46,351 nucleotides of DNA from Paenibacillus phytohabitans (GTDB lineage Bacteria > Bacillota > Bacilli > Paenibacillales > Paenibacillaceae). This document shows positions 1-7,540 of this stretch, piece after piece. Made by a program: the position numbers and the translations under genes. The stretch's first letter is position 1. Every line of letters starts with the position of its first letter. Location of the stretch: NCBI RefSeq assembly GCF_013141775.1, contig NZ_WHOB01000083.1:1-46351 (forward strand), read 5' to 3'. The notes beneath the pieces are model-generated. The model was not told the DNA's origin. It did not search any database and saw only the letters and a list, made by a program, of their open reading frames with translations.

Positions 1-140
1 TGAAACATCTGACGAGAATTTTCATTCTCTATTTTGGAAGTCACTTTCGTGATTTCCCACTCACTCGTTGTTCAGTTTTCAAAGATCAAGCTCGTTGTCA
101 GCGCCGCTTACCGCGTCACCAGCAACTCTTATAATATATC
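1..140 (-). ncRNA. Probable rRNA operon leader, 16S gene off the left edge
   Basis: Read on the minus strand, this segment contains the CTTTGAAAACTGAACAACG block (about 65-85), which is characteristic of Bacillus/Paenibacillus rRNA leaders and spacers and overlaps a boxA-like antitermination signal. It runs towards position 1 and ends in a sequence like that just before the mature 16S 5' end. No 16S sequence lies inside the window, so this is a leader only. A tRNA or 16S-23S spacer context is the alternative, since the same boxA block occurs there. Confidence 0.55.
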
Positions 141-161
141 ACATTCATTCGAGTAATGCAA
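133..161 (-). promoter_or_regulatory. Candidate promoter of the rRNA leader
   Basis: On the minus strand TTGCAT (156-161) and TATATT (133-138) are separated by 17 bases, followed by the leader described at 1-140. The -35 is weak for an rRNA promoter, and an alternative TATTAT at 131-136 overlaps. The call rests on position and spacing. Confidence 0.35.
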
Positions 162-267
162 GCTTTATTTTGAAATCACTTATTTAAGTCATTTCTTATT
201 AAGTTTGCCGCTCCAACAACGCTTATTTATAATACCCTATCTCTCTACCAAAAAGCAACCTTTTCCA

Positions 268-304
268 AAATAAAAATAACCCGCTTAGTTACTAAGCGGG
301 TTAT
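268..304 (-). terminator. Intrinsic terminator of the transglutaminase gene
   Basis: A perfect inverted repeat (ATAACCCGCTTAGT and its complement, 276-303) is followed on the minus strand by a T-rich tract. It lies about 30 bases beyond the stop codon at 336. Confidence 0.85.
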
Positions 305-335
305 CCTCAATGAAACTATGAATGCATCTGTGCTC

Positions 336-1145
336 TTAGTAGAACTTAGCTGCAGTATATTTACTTGCCACTTTAACCAGATCTGCTGTTTTGCTGTTCT
401 TGGCAAGTCCAGCATCAACTGTAGTATCAATAGTTACCCATTTGCCATTAAGGAACACTTCATTCCAAGCGTGGTAAGACGTCACATAACTTGTGTTACC
501 CATAACCAGTTTGGTAGGAATGCCTTCACTGCGAAGCATAGTAGCGAACAATGAAGCGTAATCGTAGCAGATCCCCTTCTTGGTAGCCAGGGTACTGTCG
601 TTGTTAGGGATGTAATCTGTAGTTACACTGGAAGCCAGGGAATAATCATATTTCACATTGGCTACGATATAATTATAGATAGCCTTCACTTTGTCTTCAT
701 CTGATGTCAAACCTTGTGTAAGCTGTGTTGCTTTCAGAACTGCTTTATCGGAAGAACTCCATTTAACATTCTGTACGGAGCTCAGATATACGGCGTTGGC
801 GTTGCTCAGGCTAAGATCTACTGTCTCGGAAGAGATTACTTTGTATTTGTTGCCGGTAGTGTTCTCAAGTACAGAAACCTTGTATGAACCGTTACCTTGT
901 TGAAGCGGGAATGTTTCAGTTGGTTTGGAAGTGTATAAGTTGTAGGTGTAGCTGTTATTATCTTTGGTGATCATCAGCTTAATCTTCTTATCCTTAGGAA
1001 CATTATAAGAAACTCCGATAACACCCTGATCAAGTTGACCTATGTTCAACCAGCTTGCATCTGCATTAGCAGCTTGAGCTGTACCTGTCTGCACCGACGT
1101 AACCACTACGAATAGTGTAACCAACATTAAATAGAACTTCTTCAT
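336..1145 (-). CDS. Secreted transglutaminase-like protein under c-di-GMP riboswitch control
   Basis: This 269-residue protein has an N-terminal signal peptide (about 1-26, ending near AQAA). A beta-rich middle (30-110) is followed by a transglutaminase-like core with the Cys-His-Asp triad visible at C193 (GICYDYA), H225 (YHAWNEV) and D240 (WVTIDTT). The fold is found in peptidases and cross-linking enzymes that act outside the cell, and the substrate is unknown. The start is the ATG at 1145, preceded by AAAGGGG. An upstream in-frame ATG at 1268 would require translating the riboswitch and was rejected. The gene is monocistronic, with its own promoter (1415-1442) and a terminator at 268-304. 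The ribosome binding site directly abuts the second riboswitch, which suggests control by c-di-GMP. A role in biofilm or cell-surface remodelling is inference. Confidence 0.85.
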   Translation of the reverse strand: MKKFYLMLVTLFVVVTSVQTGTAQAANADASWLNIGQLDQGVIGVSYNVPKDKKIKLMITKDNNSYTYNLYTSKPTETFPLQQGNGSYKVSVLENTTGNKYKVISSETVDLSLSNANAVYLSSVQNVKWSSSDKAVLKATQLTQGLTSDEDKVKAIYNYIVANVKYDYSLASSVTTDYIPNNDSTLATKKGICYDYASLFATMLRSEGIPTKLVMGNTSYVTSYHAWNEVFLNGKWVTIDTTVDAGLAKNSKTADLVKVASKYTAAKFY

Positions 1146-1162
1146 TGGATAAAACCCCTTTC

Positions 1163-1242
1163 GGTAGCTGGCTGCCATCCTTACGGGAAGGCCCTTTAGC
1201 TTTGCGTCCCTACCTTTCGATAGGTTTGCCGTTATCGTATAA
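1163..1242 (-). promoter_or_regulatory. Cyclic-di-GMP-I (GEMM-I) riboswitch, gene-proximal copy
   Basis: On the minus strand the element shows the GEMM-I core in order: GGCAAACC, a GAAA tetraloop, GGGACGCAAAGC, and the 3' part GGCAGCCAGCTACC. The base matching G20 of the V. cholerae aptamer is G, as expected for c-di-GMP rather than cGAMP. The 3' end lies about 18 bases from the ATG and merges with the ribosome binding site AAAGGGG, so translational control is plausible. It is nearly identical to the copy at 1317-1402. Confidence 0.9.
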
Positions 1243-1316
1243 GCTTTATCTGTCCTTGCTTCTACCATAAAATGCTAGATTCACAATAAGAACAAACAAA
1301 AAAAGCCTCTTCATTC

Positions 1317-1402
1317 GGTAGCTGGCTGCCATCCTTACGGGAAGGCCCTCTAGCTTTGCGTCCCTACCTTTCGATAGGTTTGCCGTTTATCGTGTATTAG
1401 CT
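1317..1402 (-). promoter_or_regulatory. Cyclic-di-GMP-I (GEMM-I) riboswitch, promoter-proximal copy
   Basis: It carries the same conserved core as the copy at 1163-1242. The two differ only by one base in the variable stem and small changes at the 5' end. The first transcribed bases from the promoter at 1415-1442 would enter this aptamer. It is followed on the minus strand by a GAAGAGGC-T7 sequence (about 1299-1312), which may be a terminator-like expression platform. Confidence 0.9.
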
Positions 1403-1414
1403 TTGTATAGTTAT

Positions 1415-1442
1415 ATCTTACCATATCTATTTCTATTATCAA
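1415..1442 (-). promoter_or_regulatory. Promoter of the riboswitch-transglutaminase transcript
   Basis: TTGATA (1437-1442) and TAAGAT (1415-1420) are separated by 16 bases on the minus strand, and the first aptamer begins about a dozen bases downstream. The pattern fits the housekeeping sigma factor. Confidence 0.5.
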
Positions 1443-1521
1443 GACCTAAATCACTAGATTTCCGCGAAAACAAATAAAAATTTTAAGTATTTTAAGTTTT
1501 TCCGTCATTATTCTACAAACA

Positions 1522-2175
1522 TCACGATAACTTTGCGTGAATGATAAGTCTATGCGTTGGATTCACCAGCGGATCACAAGTAATGAGTGTTAGAATCTTG
1601 TCATCCTTATTCCCTTTCAATACGGATACATCGGTTGGTTCCACAATAGTCACATCATAAACTACATAATTGTATGCCTGCTTGCCGGTTGTAACGGAAA
1701 TAGTGTCCCCGACTCCGACTTCATTCAATCTGTTGAACAGCCTTCCCGTAGTTCTTGATCTATGCGCTGCAATTGCAGCATTGCCAGCAGAGCCAAGCGG
1801 AGCCGTCTCCTTCATATGCGCAGCAGCATGCTTCATATTCGCCTTGGTGGCGCCTTCCAGCACAGGCAGCTTCAGATCTATTTTGTCGATTTCGATAATC
1901 GCCATCACCTTGCCTCCGACTTCAATCTCAGGCGCAGCAGAGGGTTCTGGCTCTTCCGCAGCCGACTCATCCGCCAGCAGCTGGGTTACTTCCGCATAAG
2001 GCTTACTTAGATCAGCACTGGCCGGAGCTGAGGCAGACGGAACGATTTCACTGTAGGCCTGTTCAGCCTCTTCCAGCAGCTTTTGCTGCTGACGGTCATT
2101 GTACCATTCGCTTCCTTTGGGATAGAGCATAATCAGTACCCCGGCAAGTATAATCAAATAGGATAATTTCCGCAT
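1522..2175 (-). CDS. Sortase, class D-like
   Basis: This 217-residue membrane-anchored cysteine transpeptidase attaches proteins to the cell wall by cleaving an LPXTG-like signal. An N-terminal membrane anchor (about 5-19) precedes a low-complexity Glu/Ala/Pro linker (40-85) and the sortase barrel (88-217). The catalytic residues are visible: H138 in IAAHRS, C200 in TLITCDP and R209 in THRLII. The short protein with an N-terminal anchor and the TLITC motif fits class D sortases of Gram-positives, although the class call is by eye. The start has a good GGAGG site. The gene is separated from the upstream glycosylation operon by a strong terminator (2218-2250) and from the downstream transglutaminase gene by the latter's own promoter. 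No LPXTG-type substrate is encoded in this window. Confidence 0.88.
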   Translation of the reverse strand: MRKLSYLIILAGVLIMLYPKGSEWYNDRQQQKLLEEAEQAYSEIVPSASAPASADLSKPYAEVTQLLADESAAEEPEPSAAPEIEVGGKVMAIIEIDKIDLKLPVLEGATKANMKHAAAHMKETAPLGSAGNAAIAAHRSRTTGRLFNRLNEVGVGDTISVTTGKQAYNYVVYDVTIVEPTDVSVLKGNKDDKILTLITCDPLVNPTHRLIIHAKLS

Positions 2176-2217
2176 GACAATCGCCTCCGTAATATAGAAT
2201 AGATGTTACCCTCCCGG

Positions 2218-2250
2218 AAAAAATTAAGAAGCAATGCTTCTTAATTTTTA
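2218..2250 (-). terminator. Terminator of the glycosylation operon
   Basis: A perfect AATTAAGAAGC/GCTTCTTAATT hairpin with flanking A and T tracts overlaps the stop codon region of the GtrA gene. It is symmetrical but functions for the minus-strand operon given the gene layout. Confidence 0.85.
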
Positions 2251-2652
2251 GAATACCCATTTCCGGCTTCCGAAGAAATTAATGATCACCGTAACAAATG
2301 TGACCAGCACTTTGGCGATCAGCACTTGAATACCAAGGGAATCGGTCAATATATGAATCAGCAGCACCGATATACCCAGCACCACCAGGTTCAGCACGAT
2401 AAACCTAACCAGCTGCATCCGGTCGAAGCCCTCTTTATTACCTCTGTCCCGGTCGCGGAAGGTCACCTTTTTGTTCCAGAAGAAGCTGTTGGCCGTACCG
2501 GCGCTATAGGAAATAATCTGCGCAGGGGTGTTGATCATCCCAAAGGAATGCAGCAGTGTGAATACAGCAAAGTCAATCAGTGTATTCAGCAGGCCTACCG
2601 CATTGAATTTCAGGAACTGGATGAACCCCGCACTCCATCTCTTATCTGGCAT
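2248..2652 (-). CDS. GtrA-family membrane protein (polyprenyl-phosphate-sugar flippase)
   Basis: This 134-residue protein has four predicted membrane segments and the GtrA-family opening FLKFNAVGLLNTLIDFAVF. GtrA proteins are thought to move undecaprenyl-phosphate-linked sugars across the membrane. The ATG overlaps the end of the upstream glycosyltransferase gene by 11 bases, which indicates translational coupling. That gene makes the presumed lipid-linked sugar, and the two GT-C genes further upstream would use it outside the membrane. The SFFWNKKVTFRDR and FFGSRKWVF segments are typical of the family. The substrate sugar cannot be told from sequence. Confidence 0.88.
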   Translation of the reverse strand: MPDKRWSAGFIQFLKFNAVGLLNTLIDFAVFTLLHSFGMINTPAQIISYSAGTANSFFWNKKVTFRDRDRGNKEGFDRMQLVRFIVLNLVVLGISVLLIHILTDSLGIQVLIAKVLVTFVTVIINFFGSRKWVF

Positions 2653-3619
2653 AATCGCTTTCCTTCCGCGTGTCTTCTATTTCCGCATCCGGATAGCCTT
2701 TGGTCTCACGTACAATATAGAGCGGTCTGTCCTTCGACTCATCATAGATCCGTCCGATATACTCACCAATTACCCCCAGCAGCATCAGCACAATCCCGTT
2801 GAAGAGCAGATTCACGCCGACTATAGATGCCCATCCGGGTACAGTCCAGGAGGTAAAGACCTTTTGGAACAATACCAGGAACAGATAGATGAAGCTGGAA
2901 AAGGACAGAAAGAATCCGATATAGGATGCGATTTTGAGCGGTTTGTGGGAAAAGGAGGTGATGCCGTCGAGCGCAAACCGGATCATTTTTTTGAGCGGAT
3001 ATTTCGTTTCCCCGGCAAAGCGCTCCTCCCGCACATATTCTACCATGGTCTGCCGGAAGCCTACCCAGCTCACCAGACCCCGTACGTACCGGTTCTTCTC
3101 CTTCAGACCGCGCAGCACATCACAGACTTTACGGTCGATCAGCCGGAAGTCACCGGTATCGGTAGGGATTTCAACACTGGTCATACTGCTGAGCAGGCGG
3201 TAAAAGATCTTAGCGGTGACTTTCTTGAAGAAAGTCTCCCCGTGACGCTTCAACCGCTTAGCATACACGACTTCGTAGCCTTCTTTCCACTTCGCAATCA
3301 TCTGCAGAATTACCTCAGGAGGATCCTGGAGGTCTGCGTCAATCACCACGACTGCCTGGCCTTCGGCATAATCCATACCAGCTGTAATCGCCACCTGGTG
3401 GCCGAAATTACGGGAGAAGTCGATCAGCTTGACATGCTCATCCCGGCTGCTGATCTCGCGCATGATCTCCGCCGTGCGGTCCCGGCTGCCGTCATTGACG
3501 AAAACCAGTTCATAGGAATCGCCGCAACCATCCATTACTTTTTTGAGCCGCTCATAGGTTATTTGAATGACTTCCTCCTCATTGAACATGGGGATAATTA
3601 CACTGTATCTGGCTTTCAC
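2642..3619 (-). CDS. Family 2 glycosyltransferase, polyprenyl-phosphate sugar synthase type
   Basis: This 325-residue enzyme has an N-terminal GT-A domain (about 1-225) followed by two membrane segments near the C-terminus (about 230-300). The nucleotide/metal motif DADLQDPPE and the opening YSVIIPMFNEEEVI are those of the DPM1/GtrB/CsbB group, which transfers a sugar from UDP or GDP to undecaprenyl phosphate on the cytoplasmic face. The start is GTG with AGGAGG seven bases upstream. It lies between the double GT-C gene and GtrA, the usual company of this family. Glucose, mannose or another hexose is equally possible on sequence grounds. Confidence 0.9.
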   Translation of the reverse strand: MKARYSVIIPMFNEEEVIQITYERLKKVMDGCGDSYELVFVNDGSRDRTAEIMREISSRDEHVKLIDFSRNFGHQVAITAGMDYAEGQAVVVIDADLQDPPEVILQMIAKWKEGYEVVYAKRLKRHGETFFKKVTAKIFYRLLSSMTSVEIPTDTGDFRLIDRKVCDVLRGLKEKNRYVRGLVSWVGFRQTMVEYVREERFAGETKYPLKKMIRFALDGITSFSHKPLKIASYIGFFLSFSSFIYLFLVLFQKVFTSWTVPGWASIVGVNLLFNGIVLMLLGVIGEYIGRIYDESKDRPLYIVRETKGYPDAEIEDTRKESDYAR

Positions 3620-3700
3620 CTTAGTTCCTCCTATAAGTTTCTACGAGATACCCCGCAATAAAACTGTCTTCTGAAACATATGACTTCTTAAATAGTGCCC

Positions 3701-6700
3701 CTAGAATACCCAGGAAGGGAACCAGCGCAGTACAGTATTGATATAACTGCTGTTAACCTGCATTCCGGATAACACCGGATAGAACATTACAAACAGGATG
3801 GCTGCAGCAGCCACATAGGCATACCGCAGGTATTTGGTGTCGCCGAATCTGCTGTCAAGCAGCTTCAGGACATAGACAACCGACAGAATCATAAATGGCA
3901 CCATCGCAAAATAATGGTACAGGAACGTCTCACGCGGCACAAGCATCCACGGAACATACTGTGAGAAGAACCCGATCCAGATCATGTACAGATTCTTGTC
4001 CCTGCGTTTCACGGTAAGCCACACGGCTGCCAGCATAGCGAAGATTCCGGTCCACCAGATGAGGGGATTCCCCATGGTCACGATACTGCTGGCCTTGCCT
4101 TCCGGCAATCCTTCACCGCCGCTGAAGAACCATACCGGACGTTTCATGAACGGCCACTCCCACCAGGAGGAGGCGAACGGATGCGTTGCTACAAGCTGGC
4201 TGTGATAGTTGTACATATTTTTCTGGGCATCAATCAATCCCTTAATGGTGAAGCCTTCCGCCGAAGCAGAGAGCGCCGGGACAAAGGACAGACTATAGAT
4301 GATAACCGGGATCGCAATGAAGAATATGATGCAGCTGGCCAAAGTGATGATGGTGTTCTTCCAGAAGGATTGGTCCGCTGTCCGGCAGGCAGCTTTGAGC
4401 TCCTGACCGGTCAGCTTGCCTTCAGCCAGCAGACGGCCTGCGGCCTTATACTCCCTATACCGCTCAAACAGCGCCAGCGCCAGCATCACCGCAAGTCCTG
4501 CCCCACCGTAGAGAACAATCCACTTGGAGGCCACTCCGATTCCGAAGAACAGTCCGGACCAGAAAAGCGGAACCAGCGTTGTGCGCAGCGGCATACGGTA
4601 GAAGTTCATCGTATAATACCGCTGCATGAAATAGAACATCAGCATAATGAAGAATACGCCGTATACATCAATCGTCGAAATGCGCGTCTGGGTGAAATGC
4701 ATGAAGTCCAGGGCGAACAGTCCGGCTGCTAATGCAGCATAGGTAGTCTTCCGGAACAGCCGCATCGCCATGATATAGATCAGCGGCAGCATTGCAATGC
4801 CGAACAGGGTGCCGATGATACGCCAGCCGAACGGATTGACGCCAAACAGCTCCATGCCGGCACCGATCAGCAGCTTGCCAAGCGGCGGGTGCGTATTCTC
4901 ATAAGGAACAATATCATGATAATGTTCATAAGCCGTCCGTGCATGATAGATTTCATCAAAATACGTACTGTTCATGAAATTCGAGTTTTCCGGGATCATC
5001 GGCTGCTCATCGAACAGATTGGCCGGCGTCCCTCTTTTGGAGGCCGCAGCGGCATCCGGTGTAACACCGGCAATTGGCAGAGGCGTCTTCGGTGCCTCCT
5101 GGTCATAGAACGCCACTTCGTTCAGGGTGAAGCCCGGAGAGGTGACTGTCAGCTTGACGTATCTTGCCGATACGTTCAGCGGCTGGCTTTTCCATATGAA
5201 GACATTGCCGACATCCTCGCTCACATCAAGCGGGCTGCTCCAATTATCCGGCGTCTGGCTGAACTCCAGCTGAAACTTGCCTGTGCCGACACCGCCGAAG
5301 ATATTTACCCGCTCCAGCTGGTGGGCCTGCCCCAGATCCACATAGAAGCTCTCGCCGCTGGCGGCAGGCTCCCACAGGGTCTCAGGCGACTTGGTATCCC
5401 CCAGATGATAAAGCGCAAGCGCTCCATAGAGTACCGTGATCGCGATCATCCAGATCCAGTCTCTGCGCTGCAGCTTCAGCGGGGAACGACGTTCTTGCTT
5501 GGCAAGGGGCTGAATCCCCTCTGCAAGCCGCATATCTGCTTCAAATGCAGCCTGCGTTGAAACAGGCTCTGGCAGGTGCTTTGTTGCTTTGCGGATATAT
5601 ACATCGTACCCAACATACAGCAGATATAACGCCAGAACTACGGTAGTAATCGCTGTAACCAGGACAATCCCGTCTGTCGGCGGATTGCTGCCGGTATTGA
5701 GATAGGCCAGCGTATAGCCTACATTAATATATTGAGTCAGCGAGAATCCGAGAAACAGTGTCAGGAACCGCCGGTCCTTGCTCTCAATGAAGGTGAATAG
5801 AGACAGGAGCAGAACTGGATACAGGTAGCGTTCATGCATTTTGGTGCCAAATACAAAGACAACGGTGATCAGCACCATGCCGAGGAAATACGATTTAGAT
5901 AGATCCTTGCGGTCCTTGGTATTAAACGAATAATAAGCAGCAAGAGCTACTGCTACAAGTATGAAAATAAAGCCCCATATGCGGTAGGGTATGCCGAGCC
6001 AGGTGACATCAAGCGCCGACCACATCGGATCCGTCAAAGCATAAAGATTGAATGCATTAACCGTAGAATACGGATAAGAGGATAAAGTGCTCTTATATAA
6101 ATCAATCACTCCGGCAAAACCGCCGTTATTCCAGAAGAACGGGGCTGCGAGCAGAGCAAATATCCCCAGTCCGTAGACAGCGCCCTGAGCAAGCTGCTTC
6201 CAGGCACGGTGATGATAGAAGGCAAAGAGCAGGACCGGTGTGAAAATCAGCGCCTGCGGTTTGATCAGTGTGGCAATGGCGAAAAAGATTGCTGCACGCA
6301 CAAAGGTTCTATCCACTACTCCCATTATGCTGAGCAGCAGGAAGATAAGGAAGAAGGAGTCTGCTTGTCCCCACGCCGCAGAGTCCATCAGCACTGCCGG
6401 GTTAAACAGGAACAGCATCATCAGCCCGATCGCAAGTCCGGAGCCGATCTTGGCACGCGCGCCTTTGTAGATGATCCAGCCGAGCACGAGGTCGGAGATG
6501 ATGGCCGGCAGCTTATATAGCACAGTCTCTGCGCCTGATCCGCCCGCAAAATTAAACAATCCGCGGAGCAGACTCAGCAGGTACAGCACATACAAGTAAC
6601 CTGGGGGGTAATCCGCGAAATAGCCTTCTTCATAGAACTTGCCCGGACCAAGGTCAGTCAGACGATGGCTCCAAGCCATGAATGTATTCATATCATTCTG

Positions 6701-7540
6701 ATAGCCCTGCGCAGTCAGGCCAATCCAGATCCGCAGAATGAACGCTACCCCAAACAGGACATACAGCCAGCGTGTATAGATCACGTCCTGCTGGTTCAGC
6801 AGGCGTTTACTGCTGAAGGCTCTGTGATATAAAAGAGCAAAGAACACACTGAATACTGCCGATATCAGCAGCAGCTTGGCAGGTGACACCTTATGCGGTG
6901 TTTCTGCCGGCTGGCTCCCGCCGCCCGCATCCGCCCCGGCCACCGGCGCCCCGCTGTCCAGCGATACAATGTTCGCGCCTTCCGGAGCTGCATCCAGCTG
7001 TTCTACGGACAGATCATCGAAATAGGCCTTGCCTTGAATCAGGTTGGCATATCCGCCCAGGGCAGCACCTATCCCGATCTCGGTCTGCTCTTTGCCGGTC
7101 TGGCCGATGAACTCGAGATACTGCCATTCGCCGGCTGTATCCTGGGTGGCGGGATAACCGCCGCCAATCCCGACCGGGAATATATTAGCACCCATTCCCC
7201 CGCCTGCTGTACTGACTATTTTGACATAACCCGAGATCTTATAGTAGCTGTCCGGCGAAACGGCAACCGTCTGTACCCACTTCAGGTGATTGGGTTCAAG
7301 GTTCTCAATGACTGCCGCTTTGCTGCCGGAGTGAACATCCTCGGACTGAACGGACAGCAGACCGGAGGCATCGCCCGAGATCCACATATCTTTGCTCCAG
7401 CTGGCAGGCGCACCGTCCTCCCCATCCTCAAAACCCGGATTCTGCAGTAAATTCCCCTCAGCATAAACGTTTGTTACAGGAAGAATAAATAATAAGAGCA
7501 TCAGTATAACGGTTGCCGCCGCGCGTGTATTCTTGGTCAT
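3701..7540 (-). CDS. Large membrane protein with two GT-C glycosyltransferase modules and carbohydrate-binding-like domains (PMT family)
   Basis: This 1279-residue protein appears to fuse two enzymes. A signal peptide (1-27) leads into a carbohydrate-binding-like beta domain (about 30-182, starting LLQNPGFEDGE), a linker and a membrane segment (221-239). GT-C module 1 (about 250-650) has QND at 281-283, DYPPGY at 310-315 and KMHERYLYP at 567-575, resembling COG5542 mannosyltransferases. After a further membrane segment (694-711) comes a discoidin-like domain (about 720-815). GT-C module 2 (about 850-1279) has the PMT signature FDEIYHARTA (D862, E863), ENTHPPLGK (881-889) and a PMT-type four-helix C-terminus. 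PMT enzymes move mannose from a polyprenyl phosphate to Ser/Thr of exported proteins. The acceptor here is unknown. The ATG overlaps the upstream stop by 4 bases (ATGA), so the two are co-translated. Confidence 0.85.
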   Translation of the reverse strand: MTKNTRAAATVILMLLLFILPVTNVYAEGNLLQNPGFEDGEDGAPASWSKDMWISGDASGLLSVQSEDVHSGSKAAVIENLEPNHLKWVQTVAVSPDSYYKISGYVKIVSTAGGGMGANIFPVGIGGGYPATQDTAGEWQYLEFIGQTGKEQTEIGIGAALGGYANLIQGKAYFDDLSVEQLDAAPEGANIVSLDSGAPVAGADAGGGSQPAETPHKVSPAKLLLISAVFSVFFALLYHRAFSSKRLLNQQDVIYTRWLYVLFGVAFILRIWIGLTAQGYQNDMNTFMAWSHRLTDLGPGKFYEEGYFADYPPGYLYVLYLLSLLRGLFNFAGGSGAETVLYKLPAIISDLVLGWIIYKGARAKIGSGLAIGLMMLFLFNPAVLMDSAAWGQADSFFLIFLLLSIMGVVDRTFVRAAIFFAIATLIKPQALIFTPVLLFAFYHHRAWKQLAQGAVYGLGIFALLAAPFFWNNGGFAGVIDLYKSTLSSYPYSTVNAFNLYALTDPMWSALDVTWLGIPYRIWGFIFILVAVALAAYYSFNTKDRKDLSKSYFLGMVLITVVFVFGTKMHERYLYPVLLLSLFTFIESKDRRFLTLFLGFSLTQYINVGYTLAYLNTGSNPPTDGIVLVTAITTVVLALYLLYVGYDVYIRKATKHLPEPVSTQAAFEADMRLAEGIQPLAKQERRSPLKLQRRDWIWMIAITVLYGALALYHLGDTKSPETLWEPAASGESFYVDLGQAHQLERVNIFGGVGTGKFQLEFSQTPDNWSSPLDVSEDVGNVFIWKSQPLNVSARYVKLTVTSPGFTLNEVAFYDQEAPKTPLPIAGVTPDAAAASKRGTPANLFDEQPMIPENSNFMNSTYFDEIYHARTAYEHYHDIVPYENTHPPLGKLLIGAGMELFGVNPFGWRIIGTLFGIAMLPLIYIMAMRLFRKTTYAALAAGLFALDFMHFTQTRISTIDVYGVFFIMLMFYFMQRYYTMNFYRMPLRTTLVPLFWSGLFFGIGVASKWIVLYGGAGLAVMLALALFERYREYKAAGRLLAEGKLTGQELKAACRTADQSFWKNTIITLASCIIFFIAIPVIIYSLSFVPALSASAEGFTIKGLIDAQKNMYNYHSQLVATHPFASSWWEWPFMKRPVWFFSGGEGLPEGKASSIVTMGNPLIWWTGIFAMLAAVWLTVKRRDKNLYMIWIGFFSQYVPWMLVPRETFLYHYFAMVPFMILSVVYVLKLLDSRFGDTKYLRYAYVAAAAILFVMFYPVLSGMQVNSSYINTVLRWFPSWVF

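Noticed and set aside
1146..1268. Extended start for the transglutaminase gene at 1268
   Set aside because: The added 41 residues would be translated from the second c-di-GMP riboswitch, and the signal peptide with a good ribosome binding site begins at 1145.
2528..3661. Plus-strand open frame of 377 codons opposite the family 2 glycosyltransferase
   Set aside because: It is a shadow of a clear minus-strand gene, and its product matches nothing recognisable.
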